Shown here piece by piece: positions 1 through 9,114 of a stretch of 64,000 nt of DNA (its first letter is position 1; each line of letters starts with the position of its first letter). The stretch is taken from assembly GCA_003258795.1 (NCBI GenBank), contig QHMH01000010.1, forward strand, positions 1 through 64,000, written 5' to 3'. The notes beneath the pieces were generated by a model. The model did no database searches and was not told where the DNA came from. It worked only from the letters and a program-made list of their open reading frames with translations. The stretch is from Candidatus Melainabacteria bacterium (GTDB lineage: Bacteria; Cyanobacteriota; Vampirovibrionia; Gastranaerophilales; Gastranaerophilaceae). The position numbers were made by a program, and so were the translations under genes.

Positions 1-1
1 G

Positions 2-34
2 ATGTACTTAGATGATAAAGAAGTCACATGGTAA
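2..34 (+). CDS. Possible C-terminal tail of a gene entering from the left
   Basis: One forward frame stays open from the window edge to a TAA at 32-34 and ends in the residues YLDDKEVTW. A terminator-like hairpin follows at 77-99, which fits a gene end. Ten codons are too few to identify a family, and the frame could be open by chance. Confidence 0.2.
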   Translation: MYLDDKEVTW

Positions 35-76
35 AAAAGGTTTCGGGAAACCGAAAATTTAAAGTCATTCTATTAT

Positions 77-107
77 GGGAGTTGGTCTTACCTTCTCCCT
101 TTTCTTT
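77..107 (+). terminator. Rho-independent terminator
   Basis: GGGAG (77-81) pairs with CTCCC (95-99), with an inner GGT/ACC pairing, and is followed by a T-rich run. It would end a rightward transcript from outside the window and also lies just beyond the 3' end of the leftward gene at 171-1925. Confidence 0.5.
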
Positions 108-170
108 TATTCAAGCATAGACTTTTTGTAGAATATCCACTCTTAATCAATTTATGATAATCTAAAACAT

Positions 171-1925
171 TTACTTGATGAAAATGTTTGAATTTGGATT
201 TAATAATCTTGATGCAATAGCAATAGATTTTGGGAAGAATTTTTGTAAGTAAAATGTTCTATATGCAGTTTCATCAAGTCCTATTGCAGTAGAAAATATT
301 GCATTTATTTCTGCTATTGCCTCACAAGGACCACCAGATACATAACCATCATAATATTCTTTGTCTGTAAAATATGAAACATAATTTTGGTGAAGCTCTG
401 TGAAAGCTTTTTTGAAAGCTTGCTTTTCTTCATTGTATGTTTTTAAAAATTCTTCGTTATTAGAGATTAAGTATTTTGTATCATCTTCTGATTTCAAGTC
501 ATAAACCGTATCTTTTGAATGTCCCACTTCGTGATTGAATACAAACATTTCATCTGAAACATTTAATATATTTGAAATGTAATTAAAAGCAGACTTATAT
601 ATTGAAGTTTCTGGTTTAATTCTTGTTTTTTGTTTTGCCAATGTGAGCAGAGTGTCACCAGATACTTTGTCGAGAATTTTTTGAGCCTCTTTGATGTCTG
701 ATTTTGCGGTAAAGATATTTTTAGTTTTAACTAAATCTTTAACTTTAATTTTTACAGTTTCATTTGAATTCAAGTCTGTTACTTCGTATTCTTTTGGTAA
801 TTTCGTGATTGCGTACTCGTGTCCATTTATGCTCGAAAAAGCTTTTGTATCACTAATTTTTTTAAAAGTTCTTTCAACAGTTGTTATGATATTTCCGTTT
901 TTATCTTTTATCTCGTAGAAGGTTTGCGTGTTGTTGCCATTTTTTGTTATTATATGGTGAGTTTTTGTTCCATCAAGGCTTATGAGGTTTTTTTCAACCT
1001 TGATTTCATTTCCATTTTTTAATCCGACACATTCAATTCGTTCATTACCATTTTCGTCAATAATCTTTGAGTTAAAAATGCCTTCAACATCTGATTTTGT
1101 AAGAATTTGTGTTTCTTTTTTATTTGTCAAAGGATTTATATATTCATATTTTTGGTATGCAACACTCAATGGAGATTTTATTTCTCCAGAATAAATTGCG
1201 TTTGTTTTTGTTTGATTTTTATAATCAATTTCATTTTTGTATTTTTTTAATGTTGTATTGTCTTCGACAACGTCTGTTGTTGTCTTAACGTCTATTGCAC
1301 CACATTTAGAAAATTTTGTTACGCTTGAATGAAGAAGTTTTGTATCTTTGTAGTAATCCTCTTGAGTTTTGCCTGTAACATCAAAGTTTTGTCGAGTGAT
1401 TGTATTGTTTTTGTAGTCAAAATCAACACATTCATGCGAAATTAGTTTTGAATTTTCTACAACTATTTTTCTTTCTGTATATCTCATTGATGTTGAAGTG
1501 CGGTTTTTTATTATTGTCCTTTCTCCATCTTTTTTGGAATGATATATATAAGAACCTTTTTCGTTAGCTTCTATTACTTCATCATTTTTTAAGTTTGCAA
1601 TATAAACCCTGTTATTGTTTATATCTCGAGTTTCACTCATTTCTTCAAGGTTATCAATGTTTTTTAAAATTAAATCATAGAAGGTTGAATCTTTCATTGC
1701 ACTTGCTTTTGAAAGAATTTTTAATGTTTTTTTATTAAATACATGCTCATTGTTAGAATTTTTCAAACCCAATATTTTAGAGTTCATTTTTTCACTCAGA
1801 TTGTCTAACTTTGAACGACAAAAACAGTCACAAGTAGCTCCCGCTGTTGTACCCAAAATACTAATAGTTGCGACTTTTTTATAAAGTTGATTATTATTAA
1901 AATTGTGAATAGGTGTTACTTGCAA
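171..1925 (-). CDS. HEVGH zinc-metallopeptidase-like protein, 584 aa
   Basis: The C-terminal part has a zincin signature: HEVGH at about residues 465-469, and downstream a segment GGPCEAIAEINA whose glutamates could be the third zinc ligand. This arrangement resembles the anthrax lethal factor-like metallopeptidases (inference). The N-terminus begins MQVTPIHNFNNN, followed by a hydrophobic stretch (about residues 18-31) and a Cys-rich CDCFC. The middle 300 residues are polar and strand-like, with recurring patterns such as KDKNGN and DENGNE that resemble YD/RHS-type repeats without being clear ones. The gene stands alone. Substrate and location are unknown; export or membrane anchoring is suggested by the hydrophobic N-terminal segment. 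Confidence 0.55.
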   Translation of the reverse strand: MQVTPIHNFNNNQLYKKVATISILGTTAGATCDCFCRSKLDNLSEKMNSKILGLKNSNNEHVFNKKTLKILSKASAMKDSTFYDLILKNIDNLEEMSETRDINNNRVYIANLKNDEVIEANEKGSYIYHSKKDGERTIIKNRTSTSMRYTERKIVVENSKLISHECVDFDYKNNTITRQNFDVTGKTQEDYYKDTKLLHSSVTKFSKCGAIDVKTTTDVVEDNTTLKKYKNEIDYKNQTKTNAIYSGEIKSPLSVAYQKYEYINPLTNKKETQILTKSDVEGIFNSKIIDENGNERIECVGLKNGNEIKVEKNLISLDGTKTHHIITKNGNNTQTFYEIKDKNGNIITTVERTFKKISDTKAFSSINGHEYAITKLPKEYEVTDLNSNETVKIKVKDLVKTKNIFTAKSDIKEAQKILDKVSGDTLLTLAKQKTRIKPETSIYKSAFNYISNILNVSDEMFVFNHEVGHSKDTVYDLKSEDDTKYLISNNEEFLKTYNEEKQAFKKAFTELHQNYVSYFTDKEYYDGYVSGGPCEAIAEINAIFSTAIGLDETAYRTFYLQKFFPKSIAIASRLLNPNSNIFIK

Positions 1926-2110
1926 AATATATTCCTTCTATGCTTTCACAAACCCCCTGAATTATTTTTATTGACACAATTTTGCGTTATATTAAGTAAT
2001 TATTACAAACCTACATTGTAACAAATGCTTAATAATTATTTTAAGAATATTAAAGAAAAACCCAAAAATACCGATATAAGACATGTTGTATTACAAGAAA
2101 GGACGTTATT

Positions 2111-2461
2111 ATGTCTGAAATAAACAAAGCTGGTCGAGCAAATTTTTCAAAAATGATAATGGCAACAAGACAACTAAAGACCATTAACAGACAGATAAAT
2201 GTTAATAATTTAGAGCTTTCCTATCTTCAACAAGATAAGAATTTTCAACTTGAAGATATATCAAATCAACTTGAAAAGTGTGAAGATGAATACGGAACAG
2301 ATTCAACGCAATACAAACAAATGCAAGAGTGGGCAACTGCAGAGCAAAATGAAATTGCGGATGACTTTGAATTGTCAATGCAAACTCTTCAAGAAGAAAG
2401 TAAAAAGTTAGAAAGCGAAAAAGAATATTACACGAGTCAAACTCAAAGTTCACACGGTTAG
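2111..2461 (+). CDS. Small coiled-coil protein, unknown function
   Basis: 116 residues, strongly charged and rich in Glu, Gln and Lys, with two long predicted helices (roughly 20-60 and 75-110), no membrane segment and no cysteine motif. An AAAGGA ribosome site lies 8-10 nt before the ATG. It is monocistronic, divergent from the metallopeptidase gene and convergent with folD, sharing a bidirectional terminator. No family recognised. Confidence 0.6.
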   Translation: MSEINKAGRANFSKMIMATRQLKTINRQINVNNLELSYLQQDKNFQLEDISNQLEKCEDEYGTDSTQYKQMQEWATAEQNEIADDFELSMQTLQEESKKLESEKEYYTSQTQSSHG

Positions 2462-2483
2462 ACCTTGTGTAGAAAAAATCTTT

Positions 2484-2511
2484 AAGAGGGTATTTTACCC
2501 TCTTATTTTTT
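2484..2511. terminator. Bidirectional terminator between the coiled-coil gene and folD
   Basis: A perfect 9-bp stem (AAGAGGGTA / TACCCTCTT, 2484-2492 and 2496-2504) with a TTT loop is followed by ATTTTTT. The folD stop codon (2495-2497) lies inside the hairpin. It can end both convergent transcripts. Confidence 0.8.
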
Positions 2512-3331
2512 GCCTATTTTTGTATAATTCAACGGTATTTTCCATTAAAGAAGCAATTGTCATTGGTCCTACCCCTTTTGGAACCGGAGTGATAAAAGCA
2601 GTTTTGCCTGAAACACTTTCAAAATCAACATCTCCGCACAACTTACCGTCTATCCTTGAAATTCCAACATCAATAACCACAGCACCTTCTTTTACCATTT
2701 CTGCAGTTATAAATTTAGGTTTTCCAACAGCTACAACAAGAATATCTGCTGTTTTTGTAATGTCTTTCAAATTCTTTGTATGACTGTGGCAAGTTGTAAC
2801 AGTTGCATTTGCATTCAATAGCATGATTGAAAGTGGTTTTCCTACTATATTTGAGCGTCCAACAACAACGGCATGTTTTCCGTCTGGATTTATATTGTAC
2901 TCTTTTAAAATCGTCATGATACCTTTTGGGGTGCAAGGATAAGCATAAGGCTTTAATCCAGAGGCAAGTAAACCAATATTCACTGGCGTAAACCCGTCTA
3001 CATCTTTTTCAGGTAAAATTGCTTTTGTTATTTTATTTTCATCAATATGCTCAGGAAGTGGTAATTGGACTAATATCGCATCGATTGAGTCGTCGTTGTT
3101 TAGCTGACAAATTTTTTCGAGAAGTTCTTTTTCTTGAATATCCTCATCATATTTGAAAAGTTTTGAAACTATACCTGCTTTTTCACAACTTTTTTCTTTA
3201 TTTCTGACATAAATTTCACTTGCAGGGTTATTTCCCACCAAGATAACTGCCAAAGTTGGTGAAATATTGTTATCTTTTAAATTGTTGATTATTCTTTCAG
3301 ATAAACCTTTACCATCTATAACTACTGTCAA
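2495..3331 (-). CDS. folD: Bifunctional methylenetetrahydrofolate dehydrogenase/cyclohydrolase
   Basis: 278 residues, the usual FolD length. It interconverts 5,10-methylene-THF, methenyl-THF and 10-formyl-THF, supplying one-carbon units for purines and formyl-Met-tRNA. Visible family signatures are YVRNKEKSCEKAGI with the catalytic lysine near residue 54, QLPLP, the Rossmann segment VVGRSNIVGKP that binds NADP, and TPVPKGVGPMT at the C-terminus. It is the last gene of a compact leftward run with uppP, queD, kdsC and kdsD (9 bp after uppP), so co-transcription is likely. Confidence 0.95.
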   Translation of the reverse strand: MTVVIDGKGLSERIINNLKDNNISPTLAVILVGNNPASEIYVRNKEKSCEKAGIVSKLFKYDEDIQEKELLEKICQLNNDDSIDAILVQLPLPEHIDENKITKAILPEKDVDGFTPVNIGLLASGLKPYAYPCTPKGIMTILKEYNINPDGKHAVVVGRSNIVGKPLSIMLLNANATVTTCHSHTKNLKDITKTADILVVAVGKPKFITAEMVKEGAVVIDVGISRIDGKLCGDVDFESVSGKTAFITPVPKGVGPMTIASLMENTVELYKNRQKIRG

Positions 3332-3340
3332 ATTTCCCCC

Positions 3341-4180
3341 TTATGCAAAGAACTTGAAAAATACCGCAAAAAATGCACCCGCAATGATACAATAATATGC
3401 AAAAAATCCGAGAGAAAATTTTGCAAGAAAAGCAAGAAAATACTTGATACAATAGTAGCCAACAATAGCGGAAACTATTGTGCCCACAGCTATTGATAGC
3501 CAATTGTAGTTAACAACATCTTTCATATTCAATTCCAAAACCGGATATAATATTGATGTTCCTAAAATTATTGGAATGCTTAAAAGGAAAGAAAATCTTG
3601 CACAATCCACTCTATTTAGCCCTGCAAAAAGACCTGTTGCAATGGTTAATCCAGAACGAGAGAACCCAGGAAAAGCAGCCAATCCTTGAGCAATACCCAT
3701 AATTATCGAACTTTTTAGTGTAACAGGTTTTTTTTCGATTTTTTTGGAAACAAATTCAGAAAGTAAAAGATAAATTCCTGTGAATATAAGCAAAACACCA
3801 ACTATTGCTGGAGAATATACCAAATATTCTGCAAAATCTTTTAGTGGATATGCAACTAAAACTGTAAAAAATGTTGCAAGTATTATGTAAAGTCCCAATT
3901 TAGCATCTTTATTTTCGAGAGATTTAGTCTTTATTGCAATCCATAATGCTTTGATTATATCGAGAATTTCTTTTTTGAAGAATACAAAAATTGCAAACAA
4001 TGTACCAATATGTAGCATCATGTTGAAAAATATTTCTTCTCCAGTTTCGACATTAACGACGTTACCTGTAAAGAATTTGTACAAACCCGATGCAAAAACG
4101 AGGTGAGCAGAACTTGATATTGGCAAAAACTCACTCAAACCTTGTACAAAACCCATAAAAATACTTTGTATTAAATCCAT
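3341..4180 (-). CDS. uppP: Undecaprenyl-diphosphatase (UppP/BacA)
   Basis: 279 residues, an integral membrane protein with about eight hydrophobic helices. It dephosphorylates undecaprenyl diphosphate so that the lipid carrier for peptidoglycan and O-antigen can be reused. The family motifs are clear: GFVQGLSEFLPISSSAHL near the N-terminus, and a second GIAQGLAAFPGFSRSG around residues 160-176 with the catalytic serine and arginine. It lies 3 bp downstream of queD and 9 bp upstream of folD. Confidence 0.95.
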   Translation of the reverse strand: MDLIQSIFMGFVQGLSEFLPISSSAHLVFASGLYKFFTGNVVNVETGEEIFFNMMLHIGTLFAIFVFFKKEILDIIKALWIAIKTKSLENKDAKLGLYIILATFFTVLVAYPLKDFAEYLVYSPAIVGVLLIFTGIYLLLSEFVSKKIEKKPVTLKSSIIMGIAQGLAAFPGFSRSGLTIATGLFAGLNRVDCARFSFLLSIPIILGTSILYPVLELNMKDVVNYNWLSIAVGTIVSAIVGYYCIKYFLAFLAKFSLGFFAYYCIIAGAFFAVFFKFFA

Positions 4181-4183
4181 TTT

Positions 4184-4540
4184 CTATTCCTCATAATAAA
4201 GTGCACACGAAGTTGCTGTTTCCCATACTGCAATTTTTGAAACAGGAAGTTTTTCTTTCAATTTTTCATAAATAAATTTAGAAATTATTTCACTACTTGG
4301 ACTTATTCCCTTGAATTCTGGAAGTTCGTTCAAATCTTTGTGGTCAAGGTAATCCAAAACTTCTTTCAACTCTTTTTTTATTACTTTGTAATCAACCAAA
4401 ATGTTACTTTTGTCAAGCTTTTCACCTTTTACGTAGGCTTCTACAAGCCAGTTATGACCGTGTTGGTTTTCGCAGGCACCGTCGTAGTTTAGAAGATGGT
4501 GTGCTGCTGAAAAATACATTTGTGCTTTAAGTTCGTGCAT
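4184..4540 (-). CDS. queD: 6-carboxy-tetrahydropterin synthase-like protein (QueD/PTPS family)
   Basis: 118 residues. The start was placed at ATG 4538-4540 because AGGAG lies just before it; an upstream in-frame start has no such site. Zinc ligands of the PTPS family are visible as FSAAHHL and HGHNW, with the conserved DHKDLN and the late acid in VWETATS. The enzyme converts dihydroneopterin triphosphate to 6-carboxytetrahydropterin in queuosine/7-deazaguanine synthesis. No other queuosine genes are adjacent, so a biopterin-type role cannot be excluded. Confidence 0.85.
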   Translation of the reverse strand: MHELKAQMYFSAAHHLLNYDGACENQHGHNWLVEAYVKGEKLDKSNILVDYKVIKKELKEVLDYLDHKDLNELPEFKGISPSSEIISKFIYEKLKEKLPVSKIAVWETATSCALYYEE

Positions 4541-4548
4541 AAAAACTC

Positions 4549-5091
4549 CTATGTTCTGCAAGAAGGATCAACCGGTTCAAAAATAAGTTTTGTTAGGTCA
4601 AATCCCTTTGCCTTTAATATCATATCTGTAAGCTCTCTAACAGCCCCTTTTCCACCGCCTTTTGTTGCTATAAAGTTTGAGATAGATTTAACTTCGCAAA
4701 CTGCATCACAAGGACAGCAAGCAAGTCCAACTTTTTCCAAAACGCAAACATCTGGAATATCATCTCCCATATATGCGACTTCTTCAAAAGATATTTTTCG
4801 TTCTTTAAGGATTTTTTTTAGCTCCTCAAGTTTGTTTGAAACTCCTTCGTGAAACTCTTTTATCCCTAAAACGTTAGCTCGATAGGAAACTGTACCGTTT
4901 TTTCTTTTTGTAATAATTGCAGGAGTAATTCCTGCCTTGTGTAAAAGTTGTATTCCTTGTCCATCTTTTGCGTTATAAGTTTTGTATTCAACACCGTTTT
5001 CGTCAAAAGTTAGTGAACCATCTGTCATAACCCCGTCAACGTCAAAAACAACAAGTTTAATGTTTTTTGCAATTTCAAGAATATCTTTCAT
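4549..5091 (-). CDS. kdsC: 3-deoxy-D-manno-octulosonate 8-phosphate phosphatase (HAD, KdsC)
   Basis: 180 residues, a C0-type HAD phosphatase. Motif I is FDVDGVMTDGSL, motif III includes the lysine of ITKRKNG, and motif IV is YMGDDIPD. It hydrolyses KDO-8-phosphate to KDO for lipopolysaccharide. The gene begins directly after the kdsD stop (no spacer), which supports the KDO assignment over generic HAD enzymes. The tail KLIFEPVDPSCRT extends slightly beyond the fold. Confidence 0.9.
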   Translation of the reverse strand: MKDILEIAKNIKLVVFDVDGVMTDGSLTFDENGVEYKTYNAKDGQGIQLLHKAGITPAIITKRKNGTVSYRANVLGIKEFHEGVSNKLEELKKILKERKISFEEVAYMGDDIPDVCVLEKVGLACCPCDAVCEVKSISNFIATKGGGKGAVRELTDMILKAKGFDLTKLIFEPVDPSCRT

Positions 5092-6060
5092 TTAAGCAAC
5101 CCCCGCTTTCAATAAATCGTGAATGTGTAAAATTCCAACAGGATGATTATTTTCATCTGTTATTGCTAACGCTGTAATTGAATATTTTTCCATAAGGTGA
5201 AGTGCTTTTGCTGCAAGTTCTGAAGTCTTAATTGTTTTAGGATTTAATGTCATAACATCCTTTGCTTTGAGTGAGTGAACTTGCGGGTATTTAATCAATG
5301 TTCTTCTGATATCACCGTCTGTCAAAATACCTGTCATTGTACCATTGTCATCAACCAAAATTGCAATTCCCAACTTCTTTTCTGATATGAGTTTAATAAC
5401 ATCACAGAAATCGTCACTTTCTTTCGCAATTGGAAGTTTATCTCCAGTTATCATCAAATCTTCTACCTTAAAGAGTATACCTTTTCCTAACGTACCTCCT
5501 GGGTGGAAAATTAAGAAATCTTCTTCCGAAAAACCTCTCTTTTCAAGTAAGCAAACTGCAAGTGCATCTCCCATAGCAAGAGTTGCAGTTGTGCTTGCTG
5601 TTGGAGCTTTGTTAAGAGGGCAAGCCTCTTTTTCCACTCCTATATCCAATGTTACATCACTTGTTTTTGAAAGTGTGGAATTAAGATTGCCAGTGAGCGC
5701 AATCATTTTTACTCCAAATCTTTTTATAAGTGGAAGCAAATGCAACAATTCTTCTGTTTCGCCACTATTCGAAATCGCAATTATCACATCGTCTTTTGTT
5801 ATTATTCCAGAATCTCCATGTGTGCTTTCCGCTGGATGAAGAAAATATGAAGGTGTTCCAGTAGAAGAAAGTGTTGCTGCAATTTTCTTTCCGATTAACC
5901 CAGATTTTCCCATGCCTGTAACAATCACACGACCTTTGCAAGCATACAATATTTCCACAGCTTCTACAAAGTTTTCGTTTATACTACGTTTGAGTTTTGC
6001 AACAGATTCTGATTCTATTTTTAAAACATCCAAAGCCAGTTTTTTTATATCTGTTTTCAT
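5092..6060 (-). CDS. kdsD: Arabinose-5-phosphate isomerase (KdsD/KpsF family)
   Basis: 322 residues: an N-terminal SIS sugar-isomerase domain (GMGKSGLIGKKIAATL near 50, HPAESTHGDSG, ISNSGETEE) followed by two CBS domains (from about 205 to the end). It interconverts ribulose-5-phosphate and arabinose-5-phosphate, the first step toward KDO. It heads the leftward operon and abuts kdsC. The length and CBS pair match full-size KdsD. Confidence 0.92.
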   Translation of the reverse strand: MKTDIKKLALDVLKIESESVAKLKRSINENFVEAVEILYACKGRVIVTGMGKSGLIGKKIAATLSSTGTPSYFLHPAESTHGDSGIITKDDVIIAISNSGETEELLHLLPLIKRFGVKMIALTGNLNSTLSKTSDVTLDIGVEKEACPLNKAPTASTTATLAMGDALAVCLLEKRGFSEEDFLIFHPGGTLGKGILFKVEDLMITGDKLPIAKESDDFCDVIKLISEKKLGIAILVDDNGTMTGILTDGDIRRTLIKYPQVHSLKAKDVMTLNPKTIKTSELAAKALHLMEKYSITALAITDENNHPVGILHIHDLLKAGVA

Positions 6061-6133
6061 TTATTCCACCTCGAACCTTATTATATTACAAAATAGAGTT
6101 TACAGATACTTTTTTTTGTAATAAACTTCCGAT

Positions 6134-7498
6134 ATGTTTGAATCATTATCAGAAAGATTACAAAATATTGTAAGAGGCAAACTTACCGAAGATAACATGC
6201 AAGACACTTTGCGTGAAATTCGTCGTGCTTTGTTGGAAGCTGACGTAAATTTGCTTGTTGTCAAGGAATTTATCCACAATATTAGAGAAAAAGCACAAGG
6301 AGAAAAAATCCTCTCTGGTGTTAATCCATCTCAACAGTTGGTAAAAATTGTTCACGATGAACTCGTAAAAATTTTAGGAAAAGACTTAAGTCCACTAAAC
6401 CTTACTGGACATCCTACATTGATTATGATGTTAGGACTTCAAGGTTCAGGTAAAACCACATCAAGTGCTAAACTTGCCGTAAAATTGAAAAAGGAAGGAA
6501 AAAATCCTTTGCTTGTTGCATGTGACGTTTATAGACCAGCTGCAATTAAACAGCTCCAAACTTTAGGAGAGCAAATCGGGGTTGAAGTTTTTACGGAAGA
6601 TACGAAAAATGTAGAAAGCATTGTAAAAAATGCGATAGCTTATGCAAAGCAAAATGGTTTTAACGTTGTAATTTTAGATACAGCCGGAAGATTGCAAACA
6701 GATACTGATATGATGGCTGAATTGTTGATTATTGATAGAGTGTTTGCTCCGCATGAAAAATTACTCGTAATTGATTCAATAATGGGTCAAGAGGCAGTTA
6801 ATGTCGCACAGGATTTTGATGAACAAATTGGGGTCACAGGACTCGTTTTAACAAAACTTGACGGCGATGCAAGAGGTGGTGCAGCTTTATCTGTTGTGCA
6901 TAGTACTGGCAAACCTATCAAATTGACTGGTACTGGTGAAAAACTTAATGCTCTTGAAAATTTCTATCCAGAGAGAATGGCAACAAGAATTCTCGGAATG
7001 GGCGATATTGTCTCTCTTGTAGAAAGGGCACAAGAAGTTTTTGATGAAAAACAAGCTTTAGAACTTGAAAAGAAGATGAAAAAAGCAGAGTTTTCTTTCA
7101 ATGATTTTCTAAGTATGCAAAAACAAATGAAGGCTTTTGGTTCAATAGAACAAATCCTCACTATGCTTCCTGTTCCATCTTTGAAAAAGGAAGATAAAGA
7201 GCTGATATCTCATAAAGGGGAACAAGAATTAAAGAAAATCGAAGTCTTTATTCAAAGTATGACAGAAGAAGAAAGAAATAATCCTGACATTATAGATTCA
7301 AGCAGAAAAAAAAGAATTGCAAAAGGTTGTGGAATGAGCCTTCATGATGTAAATATCTTCATAAAACAATTTGAACAAATGCGTCAAATGATGAAGGGTA
7401 TGTCTAATATGAAAGACAAAATGAAACATATGCCAAATTTGGGTTCTATGGCAAATATGGCTAAAGCAATGAAAATGATGAAAAAATTTAGAAGGTAG
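6134..7498 (+). CDS. ffh: Signal recognition particle protein Ffh (SRP54)
   Basis: 454 residues in N-G-M order. The GTPase P-loop is GLQGSGKTTSSAKLA (about 102-116), with DTAGRLQ, TKLDGDARGGAALS and the M domain near the end (MRQMMKGMSNMKDKMKHM), which binds 4.5S RNA and signal peptides. It targets nascent membrane proteins to FtsY and SecYEG. It is divergent from kdsD, and its last 11 bp overlap the convergent calpain-like gene. Confidence 0.97.
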   Translation: MFESLSERLQNIVRGKLTEDNMQDTLREIRRALLEADVNLLVVKEFIHNIREKAQGEKILSGVNPSQQLVKIVHDELVKILGKDLSPLNLTGHPTLIMMLGLQGSGKTTSSAKLAVKLKKEGKNPLLVACDVYRPAAIKQLQTLGEQIGVEVFTEDTKNVESIVKNAIAYAKQNGFNVVILDTAGRLQTDTDMMAELLIIDRVFAPHEKLLVIDSIMGQEAVNVAQDFDEQIGVTGLVLTKLDGDARGGAALSVVHSTGKPIKLTGTGEKLNALENFYPERMATRILGMGDIVSLVERAQEVFDEKQALELEKKMKKAEFSFNDFLSMQKQMKAFGSIEQILTMLPVPSLKKEDKELISHKGEQELKKIEVFIQSMTEEERNNPDIIDSSRKKRIAKGCGMSLHDVNIFIKQFEQMRQMMKGMSNMKDKMKHMPNLGSMANMAKAMKMMKKFRR

Positions 7499-8972
7499 TT
7501 TTTAACTTATTCATATCTACATAAGTTAAAGTCCCAATATCGTTTAAGAATTTGTTTTTCTCATAAGGAATTGTTTTCGACGAATCCCAAGGGTTTGTAA
7601 TGTAGATTGTATCTTCGGTAATTTTTTCGATAGAATATGCGTGTGAGCTAATTATTTTTCCATCTGTAATTTCTGGGTGTGAAGTTTTAAAGCTAACTTG
7701 CATTAAAAATCTTTCAGGAGTTGTTTTGGCTCTGTTCAATATTTTTGCGCACTCTTCATCTTCAACAACTTCTTTTTTCAATCCTGTCAAATAATAAGTT
7801 GCTTCTCCGCTTACACCACCATTTATAGGGTCTTCTTTTGATGCAAAAATGAAATTTTTTGTTTCATTCTGTCTGTATGGATCTTTTTCGAAAAGCTCAA
7901 TACGGTAATCCTTTATAGCCATTTCGATTAGATTCATATCTGTGTCACCTAATGCATAAGTTTTATCTTTAGTAGGATATTCAAGTGCAACAATATCCTC
8001 TGCTGAATATGTGTATTCTCTGTTTACACCGTTTAATTTAACAGTAACACTACCGTTATTGTTGTGATTTATAGAATTTTTAATCACTTCTCGACCTTTT
8101 TCGGTAGCTTTAAGTGAGTTTACATCGGCTAAAATCCAACAATCTCCAATGTTTTTTTGCTTTGTATCCTCAATCTCTCTGTTGGATGAATAATTTAAAA
8201 TTCTCTTTTCACTTATAATTTTATTTGTATCTTTTTCATTTTCTGTTATGTATGTTTGTCCAATAGTGCTGATAATATTTTTTACAGTATCATCTTTGTA
8301 TTGAATTATCATCCTCTTTTCAGCCTTCTTATCACCGTTTTCATAAGACAATTCACGAGGTAAGCCTTTGTTATCGTAAACAATTTCGGTTTTTGAACTA
8401 TTTTTATAGTCGTATAGCGTTTGATATTGAGCAAAAGAAGTTTTTTCTGTCATATCTTTTGATAAAATTTCTTCTGGATTTTCAGGATTTAATTCGATAT
8501 AGGTTTTATCTCCATTTTTGTATTCGTAAATCTTTTTGTTTTCATACGAACTTATGGTAGCGCCTTTTGAATTTAATGCGTTTTTGTAAAGTATTGCCAA
8601 ATCTTTTGAAGATAAATTTTCATCATTTACCTTCGCCAATTCCTCTGTATCAAGTGCTGCAACTGAATTTATTTCGTCTTTTGTAACTTCACCATCGCAA
8701 TTAACATCTAAAAGCTTAAAAATTGTAGACTGTTCATCATCAATTAAGTTTAGTTGTTCTAATTTTTCCATGTCTAAATTTTCCATGTCAAAATCTGAAA
8801 ATTCTGCGTTGATCTTCTGTGCCACCTCATCGCTATTTCCAGTAAATAGTTCTTTCTTTATCTCAAACTCTTTCGAAAAAACTTGTTTTATGTCTTTTTT
8901 ATCCAAGTTGTCAGTATATTTGCCTTTGTATTCAGCAAACCATTCCCTTGAATATTTTCTGATATGATCCAT
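7488..8972 (-). CDS. Calpain-like (C2 family) cysteine protease with an EF-hand, 494 aa
   Basis: The catalytic core carries the calpain-type motif NIGDCWILADVNSL with Cys278, a later His in SSHAYSIEKI and an Asn in ITNPWDSS, which together form the C2 papain-fold triad. Near residues 89-100 a canonical EF-hand loop reads DVNCDGEVTKDE, suggesting calcium control as in eukaryotic calpains. The middle (about 130-260) is polar and strand-rich. No signal peptide is seen. The start is an ATG preceded by GAGAG. The gene is convergent with ffh and stands alone. Substrate unknown; calcium regulation is inferred from the loop alone. Confidence 0.75.
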   Translation of the reverse strand: MDHIRKYSREWFAEYKGKYTDNLDKKDIKQVFSKEFEIKKELFTGNSDEVAQKINAEFSDFDMENLDMEKLEQLNLIDDEQSTIFKLLDVNCDGEVTKDEINSVAALDTEELAKVNDENLSSKDLAILYKNALNSKGATISSYENKKIYEYKNGDKTYIELNPENPEEILSKDMTEKTSFAQYQTLYDYKNSSKTEIVYDNKGLPRELSYENGDKKAEKRMIIQYKDDTVKNIISTIGQTYITENEKDTNKIISEKRILNYSSNREIEDTKQKNIGDCWILADVNSLKATEKGREVIKNSINHNNNGSVTVKLNGVNREYTYSAEDIVALEYPTKDKTYALGDTDMNLIEMAIKDYRIELFEKDPYRQNETKNFIFASKEDPINGGVSGEATYYLTGLKKEVVEDEECAKILNRAKTTPERFLMQVSFKTSHPEITDGKIISSHAYSIEKITEDTIYITNPWDSSKTIPYEKNKFLNDIGTLTYVDMNKLKTTF

Positions 8973-9114
8973 GAAAACTCTCTATATACGTATACACGGT
9001 ACTTGTCGGCATAATATACAAAAACTTTAATTTTAAGAATTCGTTACAAAATAAACAAAATAAGCAATTATTTTTATTCACAATACTTGTCACAAATGAA
9101 AATAAGGAAGATTT

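Noticed and set aside
39..52. Small hairpin GGTTT-CGGG-AAACC
   Set aside because: Too short and without a T-run; kept only the stronger hairpin at 77-99 as terminator.
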